A DNA stretch of 64,000 nt from CBDHFN01 sp965262605 (GCA_965262605.1 CBDHFN010000003.1:992001-1056000), one strand, 5' to 3'. Positions 17,767 to 27,195 are shown, counted from the stretch's first letter. Numbers and translations: made by a program. The notes: generated by a model not told the origin, from the sequence alone.

Positions 17767-19191
17767 TCACGCCTTATTTAAGTGGTTAATGATATTTGTG
17801 CTGGAATAACCCGATTTTAAGGGCGATAAATGCGTGCGTTTGGCAAATTCTGCGCCAACCACGATTTTATTTTGGTAATCCATGCCTTTTACCAAGACAT
17901 CGGGGGCAATTTTTTTGATTAATTCCAAGGGGGTTTCAGTGTCAAAACCAATAATAGCATCAACTTCGGGCAAGCCACCCAATAAATCAGCGCGCAAATG
18001 AAAATTTGTCCATGGTCGGTCTTGCCCTTTAAGCTTTTGCACGGAATTATCGGAATTTAAGCCAATGATTAAAAAATCACCTTGATTCTTGGCATCCTTG
18101 ATAATTTGCACATGCCCATCATGCAGTAAATCAAAGCAACCATTCGTGAAAATTATTGATTTATTGGCTTTTCGGATTTTTTGAATGAACGATTTTATTT
18201 TGCTTAATGGAATTAATTTCGCGTTATGATGCGCGGTTTCGTGCCATAATTGCGCAATTTCTTGCAAATTTGTATATGCTGTGCCAGATTTTTCCACGAC
18301 AACCCCGCCCGCAGTATTCGCAATTCTTGCCGATAATATTGGGGGAATTCCAACCCCCAAAGCCGTTGCGAAAACCGCAACCACGGTATCACCCGCACCA
18401 GAAACATCAAAAACCTGCCGTGCATTTGTCGCAAAATGGCTTGTTTTATCGCCGCTTATCATGCTTAAACCTTGTTCGGAACGGGTTGCTAACACGCCTT
18501 GAATTTGCGCATCTTGCATAATTTTATGGCACGCCGCCACAATGTCATCATCATTCGCCACGGGCATTTTAGTGGCTAAATGCAATTCATGGCGGTTAGG
18601 CGTAATATAATCCACGCCAAAATATTTGGTAAAATCGGTTGATTTTGGGTCGGCAACCACGATTTTTTGATGATTTTTTGCTAATTTCACAATCCAAGCC
18701 ACAATTTCGTGATGCACCATGCCCTTGCCATAATCGGAAATTATCACGGAATCAAATTGGGGGATTTTATCCGCCAAAATTTGTTTGATTTGGGCAATTT
18801 CGCTTGGCGATAAATTAATAATTTTTTCATCGTCAAGCCTTAACATTTGTTGTCCGTGCGCGACAAATCTTGTTTTATGGGTTGTCGGCGTGCCATTAAA
18901 AATAAATTGCGTATTTATTTTTTTTGATTGGCAAATTTTCTTGATATTTCTTCCTGCTTCGTCCTTGCCAATTATGCCGATAAGAGTGGCATTTGCCCCC
19001 AAAGACACGATATTTTGTGCAACATTACCCGCCCCGCCCAAAGATTGCTTTTCGTTATTTTTAACCATTACTGGAATTGGGGCTTCGGGTGAAATGCGTT
19101 CCACCCGCCCATAAATATAATTATCCAAAATAATATCGCCATATACCAATATGCGAGCTTTTTTTAATTGATTAAGAATATTATGCGTCAT
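17767..19191 (-). CDS. hldE: Bifunctional heptose 7-phosphate kinase / heptose 1-phosphate adenyltransferase
   Basis: A 474-residue two-domain enzyme of ADP-heptose synthesis. The N-terminal PfkB-type kinase has SLGGAGNVAQN near residue 50 and DVSGAGDTVVAV near 265. The C-terminal nucleotidyltransferase begins near 340 with FTNGCFDLLHDGH, where HDGH is the H-x-G-H motif, and ends with SSTNIINHL. It is the first gene of the hldE-hldD-microprotein set. gmhA and gmhB are not in the window. Confidence 0.95.
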   Translation of the reverse strand: MTHNILNQLKKARILVYGDIILDNYIYGRVERISPEAPIPVMVKNNEKQSLGGAGNVAQNIVSLGANATLIGIIGKDEAGRNIKKICQSKKINTQFIFNGTPTTHKTRFVAHGQQMLRLDDEKIINLSPSEIAQIKQILADKIPQFDSVIISDYGKGMVHHEIVAWIVKLAKNHQKIVVADPKSTDFTKYFGVDYITPNRHELHLATKMPVANDDDIVAACHKIMQDAQIQGVLATRSEQGLSMISGDKTSHFATNARQVFDVSGAGDTVVAVFATALGVGIPPILSARIANTAGGVVVEKSGTAYTNLQEIAQLWHETAHHNAKLIPLSKIKSFIQKIRKANKSIIFTNGCFDLLHDGHVQIIKDAKNQGDFLIIGLNSDNSVQKLKGQDRPWTNFHLRADLLGGLPEVDAIIGFDTETPLELIKKIAPDVLVKGMDYQNKIVVGAEFAKRTHLSPLKSGYSSTNIINHLNKA

Positions 19192-19250
19192 GAAAAATAG
19201 TTTAAAATATTTATCGTAATTGTCAAGTATATATTAAGTATTCGCAATAA

Positions 19251-19401
19251 AAAAATCAGGACATTCCCCAAAATTTATAATAAATAATATCAAGAATGAG
19301 AGCGAGTAAGCGATATAAAGGTATATGGAAGTGTGGCGCAAGAATTTTGAGAAAATATTTTTGCAAGACACAAAAAATAGGGAATCTCCAGACAGATTTT
19401 T
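19251..19401 (+). ncRNA. Structured RNA candidate upstream of purE, 6S RNA-like
   Basis: The 247-base gap before purE has no reading frame but folds with a long-range closing stem. 19251-19257 (AAAAATC) pairs with 19395-19401, and 19259-19268 (GGACATTCCC) pairs with 19380-19389 with one mismatch. Inside lies a hairpin (GTGT..GCAAGAATTTT against its complement, about 19331-19371) and a large unpaired region. A 150-160-base rod with a closing stem, open centre and terminal hairpin is the general form of 6S RNA, which sequesters sigma-70 polymerase. The right arm ends in T5, which could terminate. I cannot run a covariance search, so the 6S identity is an inference. Confidence 0.4.
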
Positions 19402-19438
19402 ACTTGATTTTTATGGAATTTAATGGTAAATTTATTTT

Positions 19439-19927
19439 ATGGAATCGCAAAAACTTATCAGCGTAATTATGGGCAGTCAATCTGATTGGGCGACCATGCA
19501 GTTTTGCACGGAAATTTTAGAAAAATTCGCCATACCTTATGAAAAACAAATAATTTCAGCCCATCGCACCCCCGATAGGTTAAGGGAATTTGCCAAAAAT
19601 GCGCAATCGCGTGGCGTGCAAGTTATTATAGCAGGCGCGGGTGGTGCGGCGCATTTAGCGGGCATGTGTGCGGCGCAAACGAATTTACCCGTATTGGGTG
19701 TGCCTGTTAATGCAACTTGTTTAGCGGGCGTAGATTCCGTGATGTCCATTTTGCAAATGCCGGCGGGTGTGCCAGTTGGCACTTTGGCGATTGGCAAGGC
19801 GGGCGCGATAAATGCGGCGTTATTGGCAATTGCGATATTGGCGTTAACTGATGCAAAAATTGCCCAAAAATATCAAGATTACCGCCAAAATCAAACCGAA
19901 AATGTGCCCCATGAAATTTCGCAATAA
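19439..19927 (+). CDS. purE: 5-(carboxyamino)imidazole ribonucleotide mutase PurE
   Basis: A 162-residue class I PurE that converts N5-CAIR to CAIR in purine synthesis. MGSQSDWATM (residues 11-20) is the substrate loop, SAHRTPDRL near 40 holds the catalytic His, and GAGGAAHLAGM near 66 and SILQMPAGVPVGTLAIG near 100 are the family blocks. purK overlaps its 3' end, so the pair is co-translated as usual. Confidence 0.95.
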   Translation: MESQKLISVIMGSQSDWATMQFCTEILEKFAIPYEKQIISAHRTPDRLREFAKNAQSRGVQVIIAGAGGAAHLAGMCAAQTNLPVLGVPVNATCLAGVDSVMSILQMPAGVPVGTLAIGKAGAINAALLAIAILALTDAKIAQKYQDYRQNQTENVPHEISQ

Positions 19928-20999
19928 TAGCGCACAACCGCTTGCCATCGGCAGTATGATTGGGATTTTAGGTGGCGGACAATTGGGCTTAATGATTGGG
20001 CTTGAGGCGCGCGCCATGGGTTATAAAATCTTGTGCTGGCAACCGAACGAAGAATGCCCCTTGGCAACGATTGCCGATATTCACGAAAAGCGTCCATTTG
20101 AAGATGCAAACGCGCTTGATTTTTTTTGTCAAAGCGCGCATACTTGTATCATTGAATTTGAAAATATTCCGATTGATATTGTTAAAAAAATAAGCCAATT
20201 TTTACCGACTTACCCGAATCACGAAATTTTAGAAATTGCCCAGCAACGCCATCTTGAAAAGCAATTTTTTGCCCAAAATAATGTGCCACCTGCGCCAAAT
20301 TTTTATATAAATAGCCAAAATGATTTAGTTGACGCGCTTAACCATATTAAATTGCCCGCAATTTTAAAAACCAATGCTTTGGGGTATGATGGCAAGGGGC
20401 AATATGCGATAAATACTGCCCAAGATTATCAGATTCACGCGAAACCCAACCATATTTTAGAAGAAAAATTAAACTTTGATTATGAATTTTCTGTTTTATT
20501 TGCCCGCGATAATTTTGGCAATATTATTAATTACGCGCCATCGCTTAATCACCATGAACGAGGCATTATAAGGCGTGCCAGCCCAATTTTAGATTATAAT
20601 CCGCATATTGAAAATATTATCGGCAAACTTAAAATTTTGGTCGCGAATATTGAATTAAAAGGGCTTTTATGCGTTGAATTATTTATGATGAAAAATGGCG
20701 ATATTTATGTTAATGAATGCGCCCCGCGCCCCCATAACAGCTATCATTGGACGCAAAATGCTTGTTATACGAATCAATTTTTACAAATTTTGCGCATTGC
20801 TGTGAATCTGCCATTGGGGCATCATGCCGTATATGTGCCGTGTGAAATGGTGAATTTAATTGGCGAAGACATATTAAATGTTCGTTCATATCTTGATAAT
20901 CCTTATTGTTTTATACATCTGTATAGCAAAGATTCTGTGAAAGCTGGGCGCAAAATGGGGCATGTTAATATAATATATCCCCAAAAAAATAATTCATAA
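19911..20999 (+). CDS. purK: 5-(carboxyamino)imidazole ribonucleotide synthase PurK
   Basis: A 362-residue ATP-grasp enzyme that carboxylates AIR with bicarbonate and ATP, feeding PurE. IGILGGGQLGLM opens the N-terminal fold, IEFENIP near 80 and ILKTNALGYDGKGQ near 148 are ATP-grasp blocks, and NECAPRPHNSYHWT near 265 carries the metal/ligand residues. I chose the ATG at 19911 (overlapping purE by 17 bases); a further in-frame ATG 15 codons later, directly before IGILGG, is possible, while the upstream extension to 19851 is not family-like. Confidence 0.93.
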   Translation: MKFRNNSAQPLAIGSMIGILGGGQLGLMIGLEARAMGYKILCWQPNEECPLATIADIHEKRPFEDANALDFFCQSAHTCIIEFENIPIDIVKKISQFLPTYPNHEILEIAQQRHLEKQFFAQNNVPPAPNFYINSQNDLVDALNHIKLPAILKTNALGYDGKGQYAINTAQDYQIHAKPNHILEEKLNFDYEFSVLFARDNFGNIINYAPSLNHHERGIIRRASPILDYNPHIENIIGKLKILVANIELKGLLCVELFMMKNGDIYVNECAPRPHNSYHWTQNACYTNQFLQILRIAVNLPLGHHAVYVPCEMVNLIGEDILNVRSYLDNPYCFIHLYSKDSVKAGRKMGHVNIIYPQKNNS

Positions 21000-21057
21000 A
21001 ATACTATATTTTTTAGCATATTATATTGACAAAATAATTAAATTTTATTAAAGTAAA

Positions 21058-23391
21058 ATGAATAAAATACCATTACCAAAGGACAAAATTAATCTTGTGA
21101 TTTTTAAGTTCGCGCACAATAAATGCAAATATCCCATTATTTTAATGTTTTGGGCGATGGCTTTTATTGCAAATTCCCAGCAATTACCCACCAATCCCAA
21201 AGACTTATACGACCTTTACCAATATAATAAATCGGTTGAAAATCGCGATATTGTGATTAACGCTTTGTTGAAAAATGTTAATACTGCCAATAAATTAGCG
21301 CAATATTATTTAGGCAGAATTTATTACGAAAGTGGCAAGGCAGAAGATTATGAGATAGCCTTTAATTATTTGCAAAAATCCCAAGACGGCATTAACGATT
21401 CGGACAGGGGTTTGGTAAATTATCTTTTGGGTTATATGACGATTGAAGGGCTAGGAACGCAAAAAAATATCACCAAAGGGCTTGATTATTATGAAAAAGC
21501 CGCTAATTTTCAAAATGCGGCGGCGGCGACGGAATTGGCGCGAATATATCTTAATGGCAAATTAATCGCCAAAAGCATTGAGGTTGCGCTTAAATATTTT
21601 CAAATTGCCACGGATTTGAAAGACGGCAATGCGGCGTATGAATTGGCGTTAATGTATAAAAATGGTAATGGCGTCTCGGTCAATAATAAGCTATATAATG
21701 ATTACTTAAAATTAGCCGCCGAATATAATAATGAAAACGCAAAAATTGAATATGGCATTAAGATATATGATGCTAACCCCAATGAATGCAATCACGATGA
21801 ATTAAAAAAATATTTTGAAGCGGGCACGATTCAGCAACGCGATGATGCAATTTTTTATATGGCGCAAGTAATTTTAACTTGCAATTCCAAAACAAAACCT
21901 GACATTAACAAAGCCTTAAACTATTTGAAAATATTGGCAAAGAAAAATCAACCCACCGCCCAAATTTTATTAGCAAAAGCATTAATTGAAGGCACAAAAA
22001 ACACACCAGCGATTAACCCTACTGATGGTTTGCGGATATTAAATGTCTTTGCGGACAGCGGAGTTGGGGCAGCATCATTGTTATTATCAAAATATTATAA
22101 CGAAGGAAATTTTGTGGCAAAAAATAAGCAAGAAGCAACGATTAAATTTTTAGATGCCATAAAAAACAAAGCCGCAAATTCCATTGAATTTGGTATTAAA
22201 TTTATTCAAAATATTTCCGACAAAAAATTACAAACTGATTTATTAAATCAACTACAAGTCTTAGCCGATGCCGATGTTGAATATGCTAATTTTATTTTGG
22301 GACGCATCTATGCCGAAGGTAAAATAGTGCCTTATAATTTTGCTTTGGCAAATAAATTTTTAACATTTTGCGTCAAAACGAATAACGAGCTCAACTTTAC
22401 AGCCCGCAAATTATTTACCGAAATTTTGTTAAAAGATGGTCCAACGAAAAATGTTAATTTAGCCTATAAAGTTATTTCCGTTAAAGGCGTTGAAAATGAT
22501 AGTGATGCTTTATATTTGCTTGGAACTATCTTTATTGATAAGGCTTTTGCGCAAAATGATGTTAATAAAGCAATTAAAATATTTACGCTGGCATCTGAAA
22601 ATGGCAATGCTGAAGCCACGCAAGCTTTGTCCGAAATTTATCTGAATGGTATTAATGGTGCTGGTAAAGACGAGCTTAAAGCGATTCAATTATTGGAAAA
22701 AGCAGCGATTGAACAAAAAGAATCCGCGATACAATTGGCAAAAATCTATTGGAATGGCAGCGGTAAGCTTGCAAAAAATCAAGCCAAAGCAATTGAAGTC
22801 TTACTGCCATATTTCAAAAAGCAAGATGCAGAAGTTAATTTTCAATTAGCAAAATTTTATGTTGAAAAACCTGAAATATTCAAAATTAACATTAATCCCT
22901 TACAATATTTCAAAGTGCTTGCCGATAGTGGCAATGCCGAAGCGCAATATCAATTAGGCTTGTTGTTTGCCGAAGGCGAAATTGTTAACCAATCCATTCC
23001 AGACGCCGAAAATTATTTTAATTTAGCATTAAAAAATGGCTATCAAGAGGCAAGATTTGCTTTGGCGGCAATTCAAATTAATTCGGAAAATAAATCGGCA
23101 AGTATTCAAGCCACCAATATTTTAGAGGCGCAAGTCCAAAATGGCGATGCGCTGGCGATTTATTCATTGGCGAATTTTTATTATATTCAAAATAATCATG
23201 AAAAATCATTTGTGTATGCGACTTTGTATAAAAAATTATTCCCTGATGTCAAGGGTAATAAAGATGAAAATATCACTAAAATTTTGGGGGGTTCAACAAG
23301 CATCAAGGATAAAACTAAAATCAATAAAATAATTGATTTTGTTTATGGGCAAATTGAAACCAAAAAAGCATCGGGTAATACAAGAAAATGA
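21058..23391 (+). CDS. Sel1-like/TPR repeat protein, probably exported
   Basis: A 777-residue protein made almost entirely of Sel1-like repeats of about 36 residues. Examples are AQYYLGRIYYESGK near residue 80, AATELARIYLNG near 157, AAYELALMYKNGNGV near 195 and AEAQYQLGLLFAEGE near 630; over ten units are recognisable, some degenerate. A hydrophobic stretch (IILMFWAMAFIANS, residues 28-41) after a basic N-terminus looks like a signal peptide. Sel1 repeats are protein-binding scaffolds; no enzymatic domain is seen. It overlaps proB by 4 bases (ATGA). A TTGACA lies at 21026-21031 but without a convincing -10. Confidence 0.82.
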   Translation: MNKIPLPKDKINLVIFKFAHNKCKYPIILMFWAMAFIANSQQLPTNPKDLYDLYQYNKSVENRDIVINALLKNVNTANKLAQYYLGRIYYESGKAEDYEIAFNYLQKSQDGINDSDRGLVNYLLGYMTIEGLGTQKNITKGLDYYEKAANFQNAAAATELARIYLNGKLIAKSIEVALKYFQIATDLKDGNAAYELALMYKNGNGVSVNNKLYNDYLKLAAEYNNENAKIEYGIKIYDANPNECNHDELKKYFEAGTIQQRDDAIFYMAQVILTCNSKTKPDINKALNYLKILAKKNQPTAQILLAKALIEGTKNTPAINPTDGLRILNVFADSGVGAASLLLSKYYNEGNFVAKNKQEATIKFLDAIKNKAANSIEFGIKFIQNISDKKLQTDLLNQLQVLADADVEYANFILGRIYAEGKIVPYNFALANKFLTFCVKTNNELNFTARKLFTEILLKDGPTKNVNLAYKVISVKGVENDSDALYLLGTIFIDKAFAQNDVNKAIKIFTLASENGNAEATQALSEIYLNGINGAGKDELKAIQLLEKAAIEQKESAIQLAKIYWNGSGKLAKNQAKAIEVLLPYFKKQDAEVNFQLAKFYVEKPEIFKININPLQYFKVLADSGNAEAQYQLGLLFAEGEIVNQSIPDAENYFNLALKNGYQEARFALAAIQINSENKSASIQATNILEAQVQNGDALAIYSLANFYYIQNNHEKSFVYATLYKKLFPDVKGNKDENITKILGGSTSIKDKTKINKIIDFVYGQIETKKASGNTRK

Positions 23392-24473
23392 TGGCACAAT
23401 ATAAACGAATTGTGATTAAAATTGGTTCTGCATTATTGGTTATGAATGAAGATTCCGCGGTGCGCACAAGTTGGTTAGCCGAAATTACCGAAAATATCGC
23501 GAAATTGCGCCAATCGGGACATGAAATTGTTATAGTTTCATCAGGGGCGATGGCTTTGGGGCGGCGCATGATTAATATTCGCAAAACACCCAAGGAAACC
23601 ACGCAATTAAAACAAGCGGTCGCGGCAATTGGGCAAATTCAATTAATGAAGCATTTTCAAGAATATTTTGCCAAGCATGATTGCATGACGGCGCAAATTT
23701 TGCTTACTCCCCAAGACACCGAAGAGCGCGTTCGGCATCTTAATGCACGCAACACGATAAATCAGCTTTTGAAATTGGGGGTTATTCCAATTATTAACGA
23801 AAATGATTCCGTGGCAACCGAAGAAATTCGTTATGGCGATAACGACAGGCTATCGGCGCGGGTTGCCTCAATGATAAGCGCAGATTTATTGATTTTATTA
23901 TCTGATATTGATGGCTTATACACAAAAAATCCCAAAATCCATACTGATGCCGAATTAATTAAAAATATAAGACAGATTGATAAAACAATATTATCATTTG
24001 CGGGGGGTAATATTGACGAACGAAGCACGGGGGGCATGATTACCAAATTACATGCCGCGCAAATTGCAATGAATTCTGGGGTTAATATGATTATTGCCAA
24101 TGGCAATTTACCAAGCCCCTTATTAAGTATCTGGAATCGCCCGCATAGCGTATTTCATGCCAATAGCACCCCTAAATTAGCGCGCAAAAAATGGCTTGCG
24201 GGGCTGTTAAATCCAGACGCAATTATTGTCATTGACGATGGCGCAATCACGGCATTAAAAAGCGGTAAAAGTCTTTTGCCCGCGGGGTGCTTGCAAATCA
24301 TCGGCAATTTTGAATCGGGCAGTGTCTTGTTGGTGCAAGACCAGCAAGCAAACCGAATTGCGATTGGTTTGGCAAGCCATGATGGCTTAGTAATTGCGCC
24401 GTTTTTGGGTAAAAAATCACCCTTAACCCCGCCTGAATTAATTCACCGCGATAATTTGGCATTATACGAATGA
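23388..24473 (+). CDS. proB: Glutamate 5-kinase
   Basis: A 361-residue enzyme that phosphorylates glutamate in the first step of proline synthesis. It has an amino-acid kinase domain with VIKIGSALLV at the start, VSSGAMALGRRM near 48, INENDSVATEE near 133, GDNDRLSARVA near 147 and GTGGMxTK-like STGGMITKLHAAQIA near 212, then a C-terminal PUA domain (about 275-355). Translation is coupled to the Sel1 protein and to the next small gene by ATGA overlaps on both sides. proA is not adjacent. Confidence 0.93.
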   Translation: MMAQYKRIVIKIGSALLVMNEDSAVRTSWLAEITENIAKLRQSGHEIVIVSSGAMALGRRMINIRKTPKETTQLKQAVAAIGQIQLMKHFQEYFAKHDCMTAQILLTPQDTEERVRHLNARNTINQLLKLGVIPIINENDSVATEEIRYGDNDRLSARVASMISADLLILLSDIDGLYTKNPKIHTDAELIKNIRQIDKTILSFAGGNIDERSTGGMITKLHAAQIAMNSGVNMIIANGNLPSPLLSIWNRPHSVFHANSTPKLARKKWLAGLLNPDAIIVIDDGAITALKSGKSLLPAGCLQIIGNFESGSVLLVQDQQANRIAIGLASHDGLVIAPFLGKKSPLTPPELIHRDNLALYE

Positions 24474-24868
24474 CCAGCGAAGAATTTAAATTAAGAATGT
24501 TATCCCTATATGGTGCGATGCGTTTTTATTCATACCGATTGCCCCAAGTGAAGCCAGATTTATTAATTGCCTATGCCGCGCGCGATATTGTTAAGGATTT
24601 TGAACATTATGGATTTTATCGGCTTAACCACGAACAAAAAAATTTGCGCATTAAAGCCATTAATTTCATATTGGGCGAGCTAAATCGTTGTTATTTATAT
24701 GCCAAGGACCATGATGCCCCCAAAGCAAAAGCCGTGATAAAATTCAATATTTTATTCTTAAATAAAATTTTAAATTTAGAAAATTCAGCAAAAAATCCAC
24801 AAAATATTGACTCCAAGCTTATTTTGAAATATTTAATTGACGAAGCCCAAGCAAAAAAAACACCATAA
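24470..24868 (+). CDS. Hypothetical helical protein coupled to proB
   Basis: A 132-residue mostly alpha-helical protein that I do not recognise. It is rich in Lys, Leu, Asn and aromatic residues (SLYGAMRFYSYRLPQ near 12, DFEHYGFYRLN near 45), with no signal peptide, membrane segment or cysteine cluster. It starts by ATGA overlap with proB and ends 15 bases before purB, so it is surely expressed with them. The size and helical content recall small flagellar or export chaperones, but no motif supports that. Confidence 0.7.
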   Translation: MTSEEFKLRMLSLYGAMRFYSYRLPQVKPDLLIAYAARDIVKDFEHYGFYRLNHEQKNLRIKAINFILGELNRCYLYAKDHDAPKAKAVIKFNILFLNKILNLENSAKNPQNIDSKLILKYLIDEAQAKKTP

Positions 24869-24883
24869 ATAAAGGAAAAAATT

Positions 24884-26197
24884 ATGATACCGCGCTATTC
24901 CCGTCCAGAAATGGTAAAAATTTGGCAAGACGAAAATAAATATGCTATCTGGCTTGAAATTGAAGTTTTAGCCGCCGAGAAAATGGCGGATTTAGGGATA
25001 ATCCCCAAAGAATCGCCAATTAACACCCGAAAAAAAGCTAAATTTTCCATTGAGCGAATTGCACAAATTGAGGCAATTACCAAGCATGATGTGATTGCAT
25101 TTTTAACCAATATCGCCGAAAATGTTGGCGAAGACGCAAGATTTTTGCACCAAGGCATGACTTCGTCTGATGTTTTAGATACTTGCTTGAATTATCAATT
25201 AAAGCAAGCGGGCGATATTTTAATGCAGGACATGGATAAATTGCTTGAAGCCTTAAAAACCCGTGCTTTTGAGCATAAATTAACGCCATGTATAGGCAGG
25301 TCGCACGGAATTCATGCCGAACCGACAAGTTTTGGCGTGAAATTAGCCTCGTATTATGCCGAATTTTCCAGATTAAAAACAAATTTACAAGAATCCATCG
25401 CCATTATTTCAACTTGTGCCATTTCTGGCGCAGTAGGTAGTTTCGCCAATGTGCCGCCCGAAGTGGAAGCTTTCGTTGCGCAAAAATTGGGATTAGCCAT
25501 TGAACCCATATCCACGCAAATAATTAATCGCGACCGCCATGCGCGGTATTTTACAACTTTGGCGTTAATTGCCAGTTCCATGGAAAGATTAGCCACGGAA
25601 ATTCGGCATTTACAACGCTCCGAAGTAGGCGAAGCGGAAGAATTTTTTAGCAAAGGGCAAAAAGGGTCTTCGGCAATGCCCCATAAACGAAACCCAGTTC
25701 TATCCGAAAATATCACGGGTTTAGCGCGCTTAATTCGTTCATATGCAATTCCAGCCATGGAAAATGTTGCTTTATGGCATGAACGGGATATTTCGCATTC
25801 ATCGGTTGAACGAATTATCGCGCCTTCGGCAACAATTACCCTAGATTTTGCGCTAAACCGATTGGCAAATATAGTCGCACAATTAGTTATTTACCCCAAT
25901 AAAATGCTTGAAAATCTTAATAAATTTAAGGGATTGCATGATTCAGGGCGGGTGCTTTTATTGCTTACGCAACATGGCATAAGCCGCGAAGATGCTTATA
26001 AAATTGTGCAAACATCGGCAATGGAAGCATGGCAAAATAATCTTGAATTTCAAGAGGTAATGGCAAAAAATCCAGAATTAAATAAATTATGCCCCGATTT
26101 AGTCGCTAGCGATGAATTTAAAAATTCCTTTAACTTATCATATCACTTGGCGCATGTTGATGAAATTTTTGCACGGGTTTTTGATAAAAACAATTAA
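24884..26197 (+). CDS. purB: Adenylosuccinate lyase
   Basis: A 437-residue fumarase/aspartase-superfamily lyase acting twice in AMP synthesis (on SAICAR and adenylosuccinate). The N-terminal MIPRYSRPEM, HQGMTSSDVLDT near 85, GRSHGIHAEPTSFG near 140 (general acid His) and the signature GSSAMPHKRNP near 262 are all present. Length is normal. An AAAGGAAAAA ribosome-binding site precedes the ATG. A conserved-promoter microprotein cassette begins 17 bases after the stop. Confidence 0.95.
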   Translation: MIPRYSRPEMVKIWQDENKYAIWLEIEVLAAEKMADLGIIPKESPINTRKKAKFSIERIAQIEAITKHDVIAFLTNIAENVGEDARFLHQGMTSSDVLDTCLNYQLKQAGDILMQDMDKLLEALKTRAFEHKLTPCIGRSHGIHAEPTSFGVKLASYYAEFSRLKTNLQESIAIISTCAISGAVGSFANVPPEVEAFVAQKLGLAIEPISTQIINRDRHARYFTTLALIASSMERLATEIRHLQRSEVGEAEEFFSKGQKGSSAMPHKRNPVLSENITGLARLIRSYAIPAMENVALWHERDISHSSVERIIAPSATITLDFALNRLANIVAQLVIYPNKMLENLNKFKGLHDSGRVLLLLTQHGISREDAYKIVQTSAMEAWQNNLEFQEVMAKNPELNKLCPDLVASDEFKNSFNLSYHLAHVDEIFARVFDKNN

Positions 26198-26214
26198 TCC
26201 TGGATTTAATTTAT

Positions 26215-26243
26215 TTGACAAAACAAGCGAAAAATAATATATT
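26215..26243 (+). promoter_or_regulatory. Consensus sigma-70-type promoter of microprotein cassette 1
   Basis: TTGACA (26215-26220), a 17-base spacer, and TATATT (26238-26243). The predicted transcription start, seven bases beyond the -10, falls on the A of the ATG at 26250, so the mRNA should be leaderless. The same boxes, spacing and distance to ATG occur at cassette 2 (42018-42046). Confidence 0.75.
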
Positions 26244-26249
26244 ATACCC

Positions 26250-26450
26250 ATGAAGCAATTTCAATTTAACAAGGCACACCGTGAGGGAACAGCAAGGGTA
26301 TTTGATAATGTGTTAACTGCCTGCGTTTTGTCGTTGGGCATTTCAATTTCTGAACATAATGGTTTGACTTTGTATGAGGATATATTGTTATTTATCCTAA
26401 GCATTGTTTGTATTTTATTTGCTTATTTTTTAAGAAAGGACATAACATGA
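26250..26450 (+). CDS. 66-residue two-helix membrane microprotein, cassette 1
   Basis: A small membrane protein of a family I do not recognise. A conserved hydrophilic N-terminus (MKQFQFNKAHREG) is followed by two hydrophobic segments (about 18-33 and 44-61) and a C-terminal LRKD. Hand alignment with the protein at 41811-42011 gives 45 identities in 66 residues, 32 of them in the first 37. It is preceded by a consensus promoter but has no Shine-Dalgarno, consistent with leaderless translation. Its stop overlaps the start of a 27-residue gene as ATGA. Both charged ends are predicted cytoplasmic. Confidence 0.75.
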   Translation: MKQFQFNKAHREGTARVFDNVLTACVLSLGISISEHNGLTLYEDILLFILSIVCILFAYFLRKDIT

Positions 26451-26530
26451 CACCGCTTGCATGGGGAATAATTGTTTTTATAATTTTAGGTGCATTGCTT
26501 ACTTGGTATATCAGAAAAAATTCAATTTAA
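26447..26530 (+). CDS. 27-residue single-helix membrane microprotein, cassette 1
   Basis: A 27-codon frame beginning MTPLAWG and ending LLTWYIRKNSI, with one hydrophobic helix and a basic C-terminus. Two homologues (21 of 27 identical each) lie at 41731-41814 and 41626-41709. The ATG overlaps the upstream stop as ATGA, with AAGGA six bases before the ATG inside the upstream gene. Conservation of the protein in three copies with many silent differences argues that it is translated and selected. Function unknown. Confidence 0.72.
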   Translation: MTPLAWGIIVFIILGALLTWYIRKNSI

Positions 26531-26562
26531 CTATTACACCAAAAAGAATATAATAAAAAATT

Positions 26563-27195
26563 TCAAATAAATTCACATTTTTTTTGCAAGGCTTGCGCCA
26601 AAATGGCTTGATATTCATCAAAATTATAAAAAATTGGGTGAAATTGGTCAAGATGCGGGTTTTGAAATTGCGCATCGCATATCATAAATCCTTGATTTTT
26701 AAGCAATCGCATTAACGCCAAAAGCGCAATTTTACTGGCATTTTTGCGTCTTGAAAACATGCTTTCGCCGTTAAATACCGCGCCGTGCGCTAGCCCATAT
26801 AAGCCACCAATACATTCATCGGTATTTTCATCATGCACCGAGACAGAATGCACCATGTTAATGCTGGCACCATAAATAAAAATTTCTTTTATCGGGTCGT
26901 TTATCCAGCCAACTGGGCGGGTTTCATGAATTTTCGCGCATTCTTCAATGACTAATTTAGTGCAAAAATCAACTTTAACAATCCAATGGCATTTTTTGGC
27001 AAATTTAAGCAAGGAACGCGGGGCGTGAAAATTTTCAATGGGAATCAAGCATCTTTTTTCAGGGGCAAGCCAATTGATTTTTTCGTCTTCGTGATGCTCT
27101 GCCATTGGAAAATAGCCCATTTGATAGGCTTTCATCAAATAATCCCAAGCGATTTTAGCCATTTTCGGGCGGGGGTCTGGTGTCTTGGTCGCCAA
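26563..27195 (-). CDS. aat: Leucyl/phenylalanyl-tRNA-protein transferase
   Basis: A 210-residue enzyme that adds Leu or Phe to N-terminal Arg/Lys of proteins for N-end-rule degradation by ClpAP. YQMGYFPMAEH near residue 24, the aminoacyl-pocket block GGLYGLAHGAVFNGESMFS near 130-148, and DAQFQNPHL near 175 are diagnostic. The ATG at 27195 would overlap chaC by 41 bases; an in-frame ATG at 27162 gives an 8-base overlap and is a good alternative. No clp genes are nearby. Confidence 0.93.
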   Translation of the reverse strand: MATKTPDPRPKMAKIAWDYLMKAYQMGYFPMAEHHEDEKINWLAPEKRCLIPIENFHAPRSLLKFAKKCHWIVKVDFCTKLVIEECAKIHETRPVGWINDPIKEIFIYGASINMVHSVSVHDENTDECIGGLYGLAHGAVFNGESMFSRRKNASKIALLALMRLLKNQGFMICDAQFQNPHLDQFHPIFYNFDEYQAILAQALQKKCEFI

